Assembly (NCBI GenBank): GCA_038533575.1
Contig: JBCAYL010000003.1
Span: 171,001 to 235,000 of the forward strand
Direction: 5' to 3'
DNA length: 64,000 bases
DNA from: Pseudomonadota bacterium
Lineage (GTDB): Bacteria > Pseudomonadota > Alphaproteobacteria > Rhodobacterales > Rhodobacteraceae
The notes beneath the pieces are model-generated. The model saw only the letters and a program-made list of their open reading frames with translations. It was not told where the DNA came from and ran no database searches. Both the position numbers and the translations under genes were made by a program. Shown piece by piece: positions 52,238 to 59,251 of the stretch. Each line of letters begins with the position of its first letter. Position 1 is the stretch's first letter.

Positions 52238-52312
52238 TGGTGGACACGACTGGGATCGAACCAGTGACCCCTTCGATGTCAACGAAGTGCTCTACCGCTG
52301 AGCTACGCGTCC
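52238..52312 (-). tRNA. tRNA-Val (GAC)
   Basis: Read on the minus strand the sequence folds as a cloverleaf: acceptor stem GGACGCG/CGUGUCC, D-arm GCUCAGCGGUAGAGC, anticodon stem CUUCG/CGAAG with loop UUGACAU (anticodon GAC), T-arm ACUGG-UUCGAUC-CCAGU, and an encoded CCA end at 52238-52240. Length is 75 bases. Confidence 0.95.
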
Positions 52313-52440
52313 GTTGAAGCCGTGCGCAGAGCAAGCCCTGCGTCAGGATGCGGCGTATAAATGCGGCCTTGTCAGGGATCAAGGCCTTTTGGACCGGCCT
52401 TCGCGTGCTATTGTCTCTCGTGTTGGAGGAGAGCAGGCCC

Positions 52441-53301
52441 GTGCCAAAGAGCGCCTATACATTGCTTCGCCCGGAAGCTCAGACGACCGGTGTGGTCTTC
52501 GCGTCGCCGCATTCGGGGCGCGACTACCCGGAATGGTTCCTGAAGCAGACGGTGCTCGACGAGCGGACGATTCGCTCCTCCGAGGACGCTTTTGTCGACC
52601 GGCTCTTTGAACGCGCGCCGAGCTTCGGGGCGCCGCTCCTGCTCGCGGGCGCGCCGCGGGCCTTCATCGACCTCAACCGCGCGGCAGAAGAACTCGATCC
52701 CGCGCTGATCTCGGACCTGAACAAATCGGCGCACAATCCCCGCGTGGCCTCGGGGCTCGGTGTCGTGCCGCGCGTTGTCTCCAACGGCCGCGCCATCTAC
52801 CGGGGCAAGATCACCCGCGCGGAGGCGGAGGCCCGGATCGAGAGCTTTTGGCAGCCTTACCACACGCGCCTGCAGGGCCTCCTCGACGAGGCGCGGGCGA
52901 ATTTCGGCACCGCCGTCCTGATCGACTGCCATTCCATGCCCCATGAGGCCATCGAGAACAGTCGCGGCGGCGCGCGCCGCGCGGATGTGGTGCTCGGCGA
53001 CCGCTTCGGCGCGGCGGCGGCCTCGGACATCGTGGATTGCGTAGAGTCGGCCTTCACCAATGCCGGGCTCCGCGTGGCGCGCAACGCGCCTTTCGCGGGC
53101 GCCTATATCGCGCAGCAATACGGGCGCCCCTCGCGGCGTCAGCACGTGGTGCAGGTGGAGCTCGATCGCGCGCTCTATATGAACGAGGCCACGGTGCAGC
53201 CGAGCGCGAACTTCGCGGCCTTCCGCGCGCTCATCTCCGAAGTGGTGCGCGAGGTCTGCGAGATCGGGCGGCCTCTCGGGCATCAGCTCGCGGCCGAGTA
53301 G
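52441..53301 (+). CDS. N-formylglutamate amidohydrolase family protein
   Basis: A 286-residue protein: VVFASPHSGRDYPEWFLKQ near the N-terminus (the PHSGxxxP motif), DRLFERAPSFGAPLLLAGAPRAFIDLNR (in part), TAVLIDCHSMPHEA and GAYIAQQYGRPSRRQHVVQVELDRALYM. These are the metal-binding and conserved blocks of the HutG-type N-formylglutamate amidohydrolase family, which hydrolyses N-formylglutamate to formate and glutamate. No hut genes are near, so the true substrate may differ. GTG start at 52441 follows GGAGGAG by ten bases; the frame stays open further upstream into the tRNA flank. Confidence 0.87.
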   Translation: MPKSAYTLLRPEAQTTGVVFASPHSGRDYPEWFLKQTVLDERTIRSSEDAFVDRLFERAPSFGAPLLLAGAPRAFIDLNRAAEELDPALISDLNKSAHNPRVASGLGVVPRVVSNGRAIYRGKITRAEAEARIESFWQPYHTRLQGLLDEARANFGTAVLIDCHSMPHEAIENSRGGARRADVVLGDRFGAAAASDIVDCVESAFTNAGLRVARNAPFAGAYIAQQYGRPSRRQHVVQVELDRALYMNEATVQPSANFAAFRALISEVVREVCEIGRPLGHQLAAE

Positions 53302-53304
53302 CGC

Positions 53305-54555
53305 CTAGCGGAGCGTGCGGCCCTTCAAGATCGCATCTGCCCCGAATTTCTCCCTGATCTTGTCGGTGGCGAGCTCGGCCCGGGCGCGCTTTTCGCCCAG
53401 CGGATCGAGGAGATCGCCCGCGAGCCCCGCCTCGGCATCGCTGAGGTCCGAGAGCCCCACGCCGAGGAGGCGGTAGGGGCTCTTGTGATCGACGGCGTCG
53501 AAGAGCCCGCGCGCGGTACGGTAGAGCTTGTCGGCGATGTTGGTCGGCTCGTGGAGCGTCACGCGGCGGGTGACGAGGGAATGGTCGGCGCGCTTCAATT
53601 TGAGCACGACGACGCGGCCTGCCATGCCCTTGGCCTTTGCGCGGTCGGCGACCTTTTCGGCCATGCGCCAGATATGCCCGTCGAGGATGTCGGGGTCGGC
53701 GGTGTCGGCGCCGAAGGTCGTCTCGTTGGAGATGCCTTTGACGCTCGGGTCCCGGGCCACGCGGCGCGCATCCTCGCCGCGCGCGAGATGCCAGAGCCGC
53801 GCGCCCATGGAGCCGAAGCGGGCAAAGAGGTCGTCCCGCTCCCAGCGCTTGAGATCGGCGAAGGTGCGGATGCCAGCCTTGTCGAGGGAGGCCTGGGCCG
53901 CGGCGCCCACGCCCCAGATGAGGCGGACGGGCTTGTCATGGAGGAAGTCCGCCGTCTCGGCTTTGCCGATGATCGAAAACCCGCGGGGCTTTTCGAGGTC
54001 GCTTGCGACCTTGGCGAGGAACTTGTTGTGCGAAAGCCCGATGGAGCCGGTAAGCCCGAGCTCGGTGCGCATGCGCTTGACGAGCCGCGCCAGCATGACG
54101 GCCGGCGGCGCACCGTGGAGCCGCGTGGTGCCGGAAAGATCCATGAAGGCCTCGTCGAGGGAAAGCGGCTCGATGGAGGGGGTCATCTCCTCCATCATCG
54201 CCCGGATCGCGCGGGAGGCCTCCACATAGGCGTCGAACCGCGGCTTCACGATGACGGCGTCCGGACAGAGCTTGAGCGCCTGGAACATGGGCATGGCCGA
54301 TTTCACGCCGCGGATGCGGGCCACGTAGCAGGCCGTGGAGACGACACCGCGCCGCCCGCCGCCGATGATGACCGGCTTCGAGGCGAGTTCGGGATTGTCG
54401 CGCTTTTCCACCGAGGCGTAGAAGGCGTCGCAATCCATGTGGGCGATGGTGAGATCGAAGAGCTCTGGATGCGAGATGATCCGCGGGCTCCGGCAGGCCG
54501 GGCAGCGCTTGCCTTCCTCGAAGGTCTCCAGGCAATCTCGGCAGAGAGCGGGCAT
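53305..54555 (-). CDS. dinB: DNA polymerase IV with N-terminal zinc-finger extension
   Basis: A 416-residue Y-family polymerase. It starts with a four-cysteine zinc-binding segment, CRDCLETFEEGKRCPACRSP, before the catalytic core AHMDCDAFYASVEKRDNPEL (first Asp), SLDEAFMDLSGTTRLHG (second catalytic Asp-Glu), the helix-hairpin-helix IWGVGAAAQASLDKAGI and the little-finger region TTFGADTADPDILDGHI. The zinc-finger extension occurs in many alphaproteobacterial DinB2-type proteins. Translesion synthesis past damaged bases. No SOS box is evident upstream. Convergent with the amidohydrolase gene. Confidence 0.94.
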   Translation of the reverse strand: MPALCRDCLETFEEGKRCPACRSPRIISHPELFDLTIAHMDCDAFYASVEKRDNPELASKPVIIGGGRRGVVSTACYVARIRGVKSAMPMFQALKLCPDAVIVKPRFDAYVEASRAIRAMMEEMTPSIEPLSLDEAFMDLSGTTRLHGAPPAVMLARLVKRMRTELGLTGSIGLSHNKFLAKVASDLEKPRGFSIIGKAETADFLHDKPVRLIWGVGAAAQASLDKAGIRTFADLKRWERDDLFARFGSMGARLWHLARGEDARRVARDPSVKGISNETTFGADTADPDILDGHIWRMAEKVADRAKAKGMAGRVVVLKLKRADHSLVTRRVTLHEPTNIADKLYRTARGLFDAVDHKSPYRLLGVGLSDLSDAEAGLAGDLLDPLGEKRARAELATDKIREKFGADAILKGRTLR

Positions 54556-54591
54556 GGCCCCTATTTATGCGCTTTCGGCGGGCGGCGGAAT

Positions 54592-54621
54592 GCCTCCGGC
54601 GGAGGTACGGAGCACAAAGAA
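54592..54621 (+). repeat. Partial composite intergenic repeat, copy 2
   Basis: GCCTCCGGC joined directly to GGAGGTACGGAGCACAAAGAA. It keeps one arm (54602-54621) of the element at 32.4 and 61.9 kb but lacks the second arm, the spacer and the GAGGGGC hairpin. It sits 18 bases before the Nudix start codon. Confidence 0.7.
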
Positions 54622-54638
54622 GCGTGGAGCGCACTCCC

Positions 54639-55076
54639 ATGGACCAGGATGCGGCGGAGGAGGGCCCCTTCATCGGGGCGAAAGTGGCGCTTTTCATCGG
54701 CGCGCGGCTTCTCGTGATCCTGCGGGACGAGGATCGCGACATCCCCTGGCCCGGCTGGTGGGATTTCCCCGGGGGCGGGCGCGAAGGCGCCGAGACGCCG
54801 GAGGCGGTGGCGATCCGCGAAACCCGCGAGGAGGTCGGGCTCGCCCTCGACCCCGGCGCCTTCGTCTGGAAGCGGCGCTACCTGACCTCGACGCGGGAGG
54901 GGACCTACTTCTTCGTGCAGCACTTGCCGGCCGGGGCGGAGACGGGCGTGATGTTCGGCGGGGAGGGGCAGCGCTGGGAACTATGGCACCCGGAGGCCTA
55001 TCTTGCCCATCCCAGGGGCATCCCGCACTTCAAGCAGCGGCTTCGCGCATATTTGCATCATCACTTGGCGTCATGA
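54639..55076 (+). CDS. Nudix hydrolase
   Basis: A 145-residue protein with the Nudix box GGGREGAETPEAVAIRETREEVGL, i.e. Gx5Ex7REUxEExGU with the catalytic glutamates in RETREEVG. N-terminal KVALFIGARLLVILRDEDRDIPWPGWWDFPGGG leads into the box. It hydrolyses a nucleoside diphosphate linked to some moiety. The chosen ATG (54639) has GGAG nine bases upstream and avoids the repeat element just before it. It is divergent from dinB, 83 bp apart, a placement that suits a nucleotide-pool sanitising role. Confidence 0.88.
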   Translation: MDQDAAEEGPFIGAKVALFIGARLLVILRDEDRDIPWPGWWDFPGGGREGAETPEAVAIRETREEVGLALDPGAFVWKRRYLTSTREGTYFFVQHLPAGAETGVMFGGEGQRWELWHPEAYLAHPRGIPHFKQRLRAYLHHHLAS

Positions 55077-55141
55077 TCACTATGACGCGAATTGAATTGC
55101 GCGACTCGGGCCAACGCGCGCAATATGTTCGGCATCAGACC

Positions 55142-55330
55142 TCTGGTCGGGAGAGCGCAGCATTGCTGCCGCCGAAGGAGCAACCGCCCCGGTAAACTCT
55201 CAGGCAAAGGGACCGGTCAGAGGGCAATACTCCGGAGAGCTCGCGCACATCACGCGGGCACCGAAGGCGCAAGCGAGACAGCTTCCCAAGGGCTGTACCG
55301 CGAAAACGCTCAGGTCATGAACGGAGGGGG
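55142..55330 (+). promoter_or_regulatory. Tandem glycine riboswitch
   Basis: Aptamer 1 (about 55142-55222): GGGAGAGC..., then GCCGCCGAAGGAGCAA..., then AAACTCTCAGGCAAAGG-GACCGG. Aptamer 2 (about 55228-55330): CGGAGAGC..., then GCACCGAAGGCGCAAGC..., then AAACGCTCAGGTCA...GAACGGAGG. Both contain the conserved CCGAAGG-n-GCAA and (A)CTCTCAGG/CGCTCAGG segments of the glycine class, arranged in tandem with a short linker. It lies 40 bases upstream of the DadA-like gene on the same strand. Confidence 0.92.
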
Positions 55331-55369
55331 CTGCTTTTGCGCGCCGCGTGCGCCGAGAGGAGCTTGGAC

Positions 55370-56617
55370 ATGGATCACATCGCCGTCATCGGAGCCGGGA
55401 TCACCGGCATCACCACCGCTTTCCAGCTCCACCAGAGGGGCTTTGCCGTCACGGTGATCGACCGGCAGCGCTACGCGGGCATGGAGACCTCATTCGCCAA
55501 TGGCGGGCAGCTTTCGGCTTCGAACGCGGAGGTGTGGACGAACTGGGGCACGGTGCTCAAGGGCCTGAAATGGATGCTGCGCTCGGACGCGCCGCTCCTC
55601 GTGAACCCGAAGCCCTCCTGGCACAAGATCAGCTGGATGGCCGAATTCCTCGGCAACATCCCGAACTACCGCAAGCACACGGTGGAGACCGTGCGCATGG
55701 CGCTGGCGGCGCGCGCCACGCACCAGGCGATGGCCGATATCGCGGGGGTGGATTTCAACCTCGCGCGCGAGGGGATCCTGCATTTCTACGAGACCGACCG
55801 GGAGTTCGCCGCCGCCCACAAGGTCACCAAGCTCTACGCCGAGGGCGGGCTCACCCGCCGCGCGCTCACGCCGCGCGAGATCCGCGAGATCGAGCCCACG
55901 CTGAGCGGAAACTACGCGGGGGCGTTCTTTACGGAGAGCGACTATACCGGCGACATCCACAAATACACGGCTGGCCTCGCCGGCTGGCTCGAGCGGCAGG
56001 GCGTGCGCTTTGTCTACGGCGCGCCGGTGGAAGCCGTCCGCGAGACGCAGGCTGGCATCGAGATCGATACCGGGCGCAAGACCATCCACAGCGACGCCGT
56101 TGTCGTCTCCGCAGGCATCGGCTCCCGCACGCTCGCGCAGCAATTGGGCGACCGGGTGAATATCTACCCCGTCAAAGGATACTCGATCACCGTGATGCTC
56201 CGCGACCGTGCCTCGCAGCAGGCCGCGCCGCAGGTCTCCCTCCTCGATGACAAGGCCAAGATCGTCACCTCGCGCCTCGGGCCGGACCGGTTCCGCGTGG
56301 CGGGGACGGCGGAGTTCAACGGGGAGAACCGCGACATCCGCGATGACCGGATCCGACCGCTCGTGCGCTGGGTGGAGACGCATTTCCCCGGCGTGTCCAC
56401 CGAGGAGGTCGTGCCGTGGGCCGGGCTGCGCCCGATGATGCCCTCGATGATGCCGCGGGTGGGCCAGGGCCGCTCGGCGCGGGTCTATTACAACACAGGG
56501 CACGGGCATCTGGGCTGGACGCTGAGCGCGGCCACGGCGGAGATGGTTGCGGCCGAGGTGGCGCGGGAACGGCACGGCAAACGCGCCGTCGCGATGGGAG
56601 GCGCGGCGGTCGTCTAG
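55370..56617 (+). CDS. D-amino-acid dehydrogenase (DadA-like, FAD-dependent)
   Basis: A 415-residue FAD oxidoreductase: MDHIAVIGAGITGITTAFQL (GxGxxG), METSFANGGQLSASNAEVWTNW (the DadA-type loop), FTESDYTGDIHKYTAGLAGWL, VVVSAGIGSRTLAQQLGDRVNIYPVKGYSITV and AGLRPMMPSMMPRVG. It matches D-amino-acid dehydrogenase small-subunit proteins, close also to glycine oxidase-like members. A tandem glycine riboswitch lies directly upstream, so expression responds to glycine; glycine, D-alanine or a related amino acid is a likely substrate. The ATG at 55370 has GAGGAG upstream. No alr or other dad gene is adjacent. Confidence 0.93.
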   Translation: MDHIAVIGAGITGITTAFQLHQRGFAVTVIDRQRYAGMETSFANGGQLSASNAEVWTNWGTVLKGLKWMLRSDAPLLVNPKPSWHKISWMAEFLGNIPNYRKHTVETVRMALAARATHQAMADIAGVDFNLAREGILHFYETDREFAAAHKVTKLYAEGGLTRRALTPREIREIEPTLSGNYAGAFFTESDYTGDIHKYTAGLAGWLERQGVRFVYGAPVEAVRETQAGIEIDTGRKTIHSDAVVVSAGIGSRTLAQQLGDRVNIYPVKGYSITVMLRDRASQQAAPQVSLLDDKAKIVTSRLGPDRFRVAGTAEFNGENRDIRDDRIRPLVRWVETHFPGVSTEEVVPWAGLRPMMPSMMPRVGQGRSARVYYNTGHGHLGWTLSAATAEMVAAEVARERHGKRAVAMGGAAVV

Positions 56618-56677
56618 CGCTTCACGGGCCGTGAATGTGTCGCTATGTTGTGGCAAAAGCCATTAAGGACACATCAC

Positions 56678-57571
56678 ATGGATTTCGAGCAGCTCCTCTT
56701 CGCCTTTCTCGGTGACAATGCCTTCCTGATCGTTCTGGCGATCTTCCTCATCGTTGTGGTGTTCGCCGGGGTGCGGATCGTGCCGCAATCCGAGCAATTC
56801 GTGGTGGAGCGCTTCGGGCGGTTGCGCTCGGTGCTCGGGCCGGGGATCAACTTCATCGTCCCCTTCCTCGACCGCGTGGCGCACCGTGTCTCGATTCTCG
56901 AGCGGCAGCTGCCGACGATGAGCCAGGACGCGATTACCACCGACAACGTGCTCGTGCAGGTGGAGACGAGCGTCTTCTACCGCGTGACCGAGCCGGAAAA
57001 GACGGTCTACCGGATCCGCGACATCGACCCGGCGATCCAGACGACGGTGGCGGGAATCGTGCGCTCGGAGATCGGGCGCCTCGAGCTCGACGAGGTGCAG
57101 ACCAACCGCTCCACGCTCACGGCGACGATCAAATCCTCGCTCGCCACGGTGGTGGATGATTGGGGGATCGAGGTGACGCGGGCGGAACTCCTTGACGTCA
57201 ATCTCGATGAGCAGACCCGCGCCGCCATGCTCCAGCAGCTCAACGCCGAGCGCGCGCGTCGCGCGGCGGTGACCGAGGCGGAGGGGCAGAAGCGCTCCGT
57301 CGAGCTTGCCGCGGATGCCGAGCTCTATGCCGCCGAACGCGCCGCCGAGGCACGGCGGGTGGAAGCCGAGGCGGAGGCCTTCGCCACCGCCGTCGTGGCG
57401 GCGGCCATCGCCGAGAATGGGCTCGAGGCCGCACAATACCAGGTGGCGCTCAAGCAGGTGGAGGCGCTCAATGCGCTGGGCGGCGGCCAGGGGCAGCAGA
57501 CGATCGTCCTGCCTGCCAACGCGCTCGAAGCCTTTGGCGACGCATTCAAGCTCCTGGGAGGACGGTCATGA
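56678..57571 (+). CDS. SPFH/Band 7 membrane protein (QmcA-like)
   Basis: A 297-residue stomatin/prohibitin-like protein: one N-terminal membrane helix (FLIVLAIFLIVVVFAGV, residues 16-32), the SPFH domain from IVPQSEQFVVERFGRLRSVLGPGINFIVPFLDRV (in part), ITTDNVLVQVETSVFYRV and GIEVTRAELLDVN, then an Ala/Glu-rich coiled coil (about 188-245). It partners with the NfeD protein encoded next, whose start overlaps this stop. Such pairs organise membrane microdomains and may act in FtsH-type quality control. AAGGA precedes the ATG at 56678. Confidence 0.93.
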   Translation: MDFEQLLFAFLGDNAFLIVLAIFLIVVVFAGVRIVPQSEQFVVERFGRLRSVLGPGINFIVPFLDRVAHRVSILERQLPTMSQDAITTDNVLVQVETSVFYRVTEPEKTVYRIRDIDPAIQTTVAGIVRSEIGRLELDEVQTNRSTLTATIKSSLATVVDDWGIEVTRAELLDVNLDEQTRAAMLQQLNAERARRAAVTEAEGQKRSVELAADAELYAAERAAEARRVEAEAEAFATAVVAAAIAENGLEAAQYQVALKQVEALNALGGGQGQQTIVLPANALEAFGDAFKLLGGRS

Positions 57572-57852
57572 ACTTGGCATTTGTCTGGTGGGTCTGGGCG
57601 ATTTTCGGCCTCGTGCTCGGGATCCTCGAGATCGTGGTCCCCGCGGCGGTTTTCCTCGGGTTTGCCATCGGCGCGGGCGTGGTGGCGATCCTTCTGGCGA
57701 TCGGCGGGGCCACCGCTGTGGGCGGATCCGTGGGCTGGATGCTCGTGATCTTCGCCGCGACTTCGCTCATCGCGTGGCTCATCCTGCGCTATGTGTTCCG
57801 GCTGCGCATCGGGCAGCAGGTGAAGGTCTTCAAGTCCGATATCAACGACTGA
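57568..57852 (+). CDS. NfeD-like membrane protein
   Basis: A 94-residue membrane protein with three hydrophobic segments: VWWVWAIFGLVLGILEIVVPAAVFLGFAIGAGVVAILLAI (two helices, in part) and VGWMLVIFAATSLIAWLILRYVF. It is a short NfeD (class 1b without the soluble protease or OB domain). It overlaps the SPFH gene by four bases (ATGA) and is its usual partner. Confidence 0.88.
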   Translation: MNLAFVWWVWAIFGLVLGILEIVVPAAVFLGFAIGAGVVAILLAIGGATAVGGSVGWMLVIFAATSLIAWLILRYVFRLRIGQQVKVFKSDIND

Positions 57853-57926
57853 AGAGGTCGGCGCGGGGATGCGCCTCGCGCTGCTGGCCCACGGGCGCAT
57901 TTTTCCAGTGATAGGTGGACCGGCTG

Positions 57927-58646
57927 TCAGTGGAGGCGGTTCGGTCGTTTAGCCTGCGCCGAGCTGAGCTCGGCGACGATGGCCTCTGCCGCCGCGCGCG
58001 GGTCTGGGGCCTGCCAGACGGGGCGACCGACGACCACGTGATCAGCGCCCGCGGCGATGGCCTCGGCAGGGGTCGTCACGCGCTTCTGGTCTCCCAGCGC
58101 TGCTCCCGCGGGACGGACGCCCGGCGTGACGATGAGGCGGTCTTGCGCGCCCGGGAGCGCGCGGATCGCAGCGGCCTCGCGCGGGGAGGAGATGACACCG
58201 TCCGCACCCGCCTCGAAGGCGCGTGCAGCACGCTCCGTGGCGATCTCGGAGAGGTCCCCCGGCTGCATGAGCGCGGCATCGAGGTCGGCGCGGTCCAGCG
58301 AGGTGAGCACCGTCACGGCCAGGATCTTGAGGTCCTTGCCTGCCGCACCCTCCTTGGCCGCGCGCACGACGTGCGGGTCGCCATGCACGGTGAGGAAATC
58401 GAGGTTGAATTGCGCCAGGCCGCGCACGGCGGCCTCGACCGTCGCGCCGATATCGAAGAGCTTCATGTCGAGGAAGATGCGCTTGCCGTGCTCGTCCTTG
58501 AGCTCGTTGGCCAGGGCGAGCCCGCCGCCGGTGAGCATGCCGAGCCCGATCTTGTAAAACGACACGCTCTCCCCGAGCCGCTCGGCCAATTGCAGGCCCG
58601 CCAGCGCATTGGGGACATCCATCGCGACGATCAATCTGTCATCCAT
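57927..58646 (-). CDS. pyrF: Orotidine 5'-phosphate decarboxylase
   Basis: Last step of UMP synthesis. The 239-residue protein has the barrel motifs LIVAMDVPNAL, the catalytic FLDMKLFDIGATV (DxKxxD), TVHGDPHVVRAAKEGA, VTVLTSLD and LIVTPGVRP, and ends in ADHVVVGRPVWQAPDP. Length is typical of the bacterial group-1 type. It is convergent with nfeD and stands alone. Confidence 0.97.
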   Translation of the reverse strand: MDDRLIVAMDVPNALAGLQLAERLGESVSFYKIGLGMLTGGGLALANELKDEHGKRIFLDMKLFDIGATVEAAVRGLAQFNLDFLTVHGDPHVVRAAKEGAAGKDLKILAVTVLTSLDRADLDAALMQPGDLSEIATERAARAFEAGADGVISSPREAAAIRALPGAQDRLIVTPGVRPAGAALGDQKRVTTPAEAIAAGADHVVVGRPVWQAPDPRAAAEAIVAELSSAQAKRPNRLH

Positions 58647-58747
58647 GGCGGCGGGGTAGGCGTGCGGCGTGGGAATGACAAGCGGTTGCTTCGCGCGGAC
58701 GGCCCCGGGGAGCGCGCCGAAGTCTCTGGGTGATGCGGGCGTAGCGC

Positions 58748-59062
58748 TTAGGCGACGTGGCCGCTGCTCCCCACGCGATCCGCCCGGCCCGTTCTGCCCG
58801 CCTTCCCAATGGGGCGCAGGGAGCGGGAGAACTTCAGCCGCACCTCGCCACTAAGCACCTCCGGCATGCGGCGCACCTGCCGAATGGCCTCGCCGATGAG
58901 AATGGCATCGGGCTGGATGCGCCGGGAGGCCGGCGCGCGGCACTGGAGCGTCATCACCCGCGTGCCGTCATCCTCCGCGAGGATGACCTGCACCTTGCCA
59001 AAGACCTCGTCTCCCATGGCGGTGAACGCCATGCTCAAGACCACGATATCGAGAAGTGTCAT
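58748..59062 (-). CDS. Small protein of unknown function upstream of clpB
   Basis: A 104-residue soluble protein: MTLLDIVVLSMAFTAMGDEVFGKVQVILAEDDGTRVMTLQCRAPASRRIQPDAILIGEAIRQVRRMPEVL (in part), followed by a basic arginine-rich tail. GGAGG lies six bases before the ATG at 59062. I do not recognise a family. It has helical and strand-rich halves, no signal peptide and no membrane helix. It is divergent from clpB, so it could share a regulatory region with it. Confidence 0.7.
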   Translation of the reverse strand: MTLLDIVVLSMAFTAMGDEVFGKVQVILAEDDGTRVMTLQCRAPASRRIQPDAILIGEAIRQVRRMPEVLSGEVRLKFSRSLRPIGKAGRTGRADRVGSSGHVA

Positions 59063-59153
59063 GGGCCCCTCCGCCTGCTGATCACAGGGTAGCGAGGCAG
59101 CCTTAATGAGACGTAAAGCGATGCCGTGCTTCCTTGCGCGCCTTACCCCGGAG

Positions 59154-59182
59154 CTTGCGCCGGGGGCCTGCAGCTCCCATTT
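59154..59182 (+). promoter_or_regulatory. Candidate RpoH (sigma-32) promoter of clpB
   Basis: CTTGCGC (59154-59160), 14 bases, then TCCCATTT (59175-59182). This resembles the heat-shock consensus (CTTG...CCCCAT-T) with a spacing near the usual one, 69 bases before the clpB start. It is a motif-level match only. Confidence 0.5.
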
Positions 59183-59251
59183 ACGTGAGAGGCCCGAGGG
59201 GCGTGCCGCGATGGGCGGGCGCAACATGGGTGCTGAGAGAAGGAGAGACCG

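Noticed and set aside
54556-54600. Possible SOS box upstream of dinB
   Set aside because: No GTTC-N7-GTTC or similar pattern is present in the gap.
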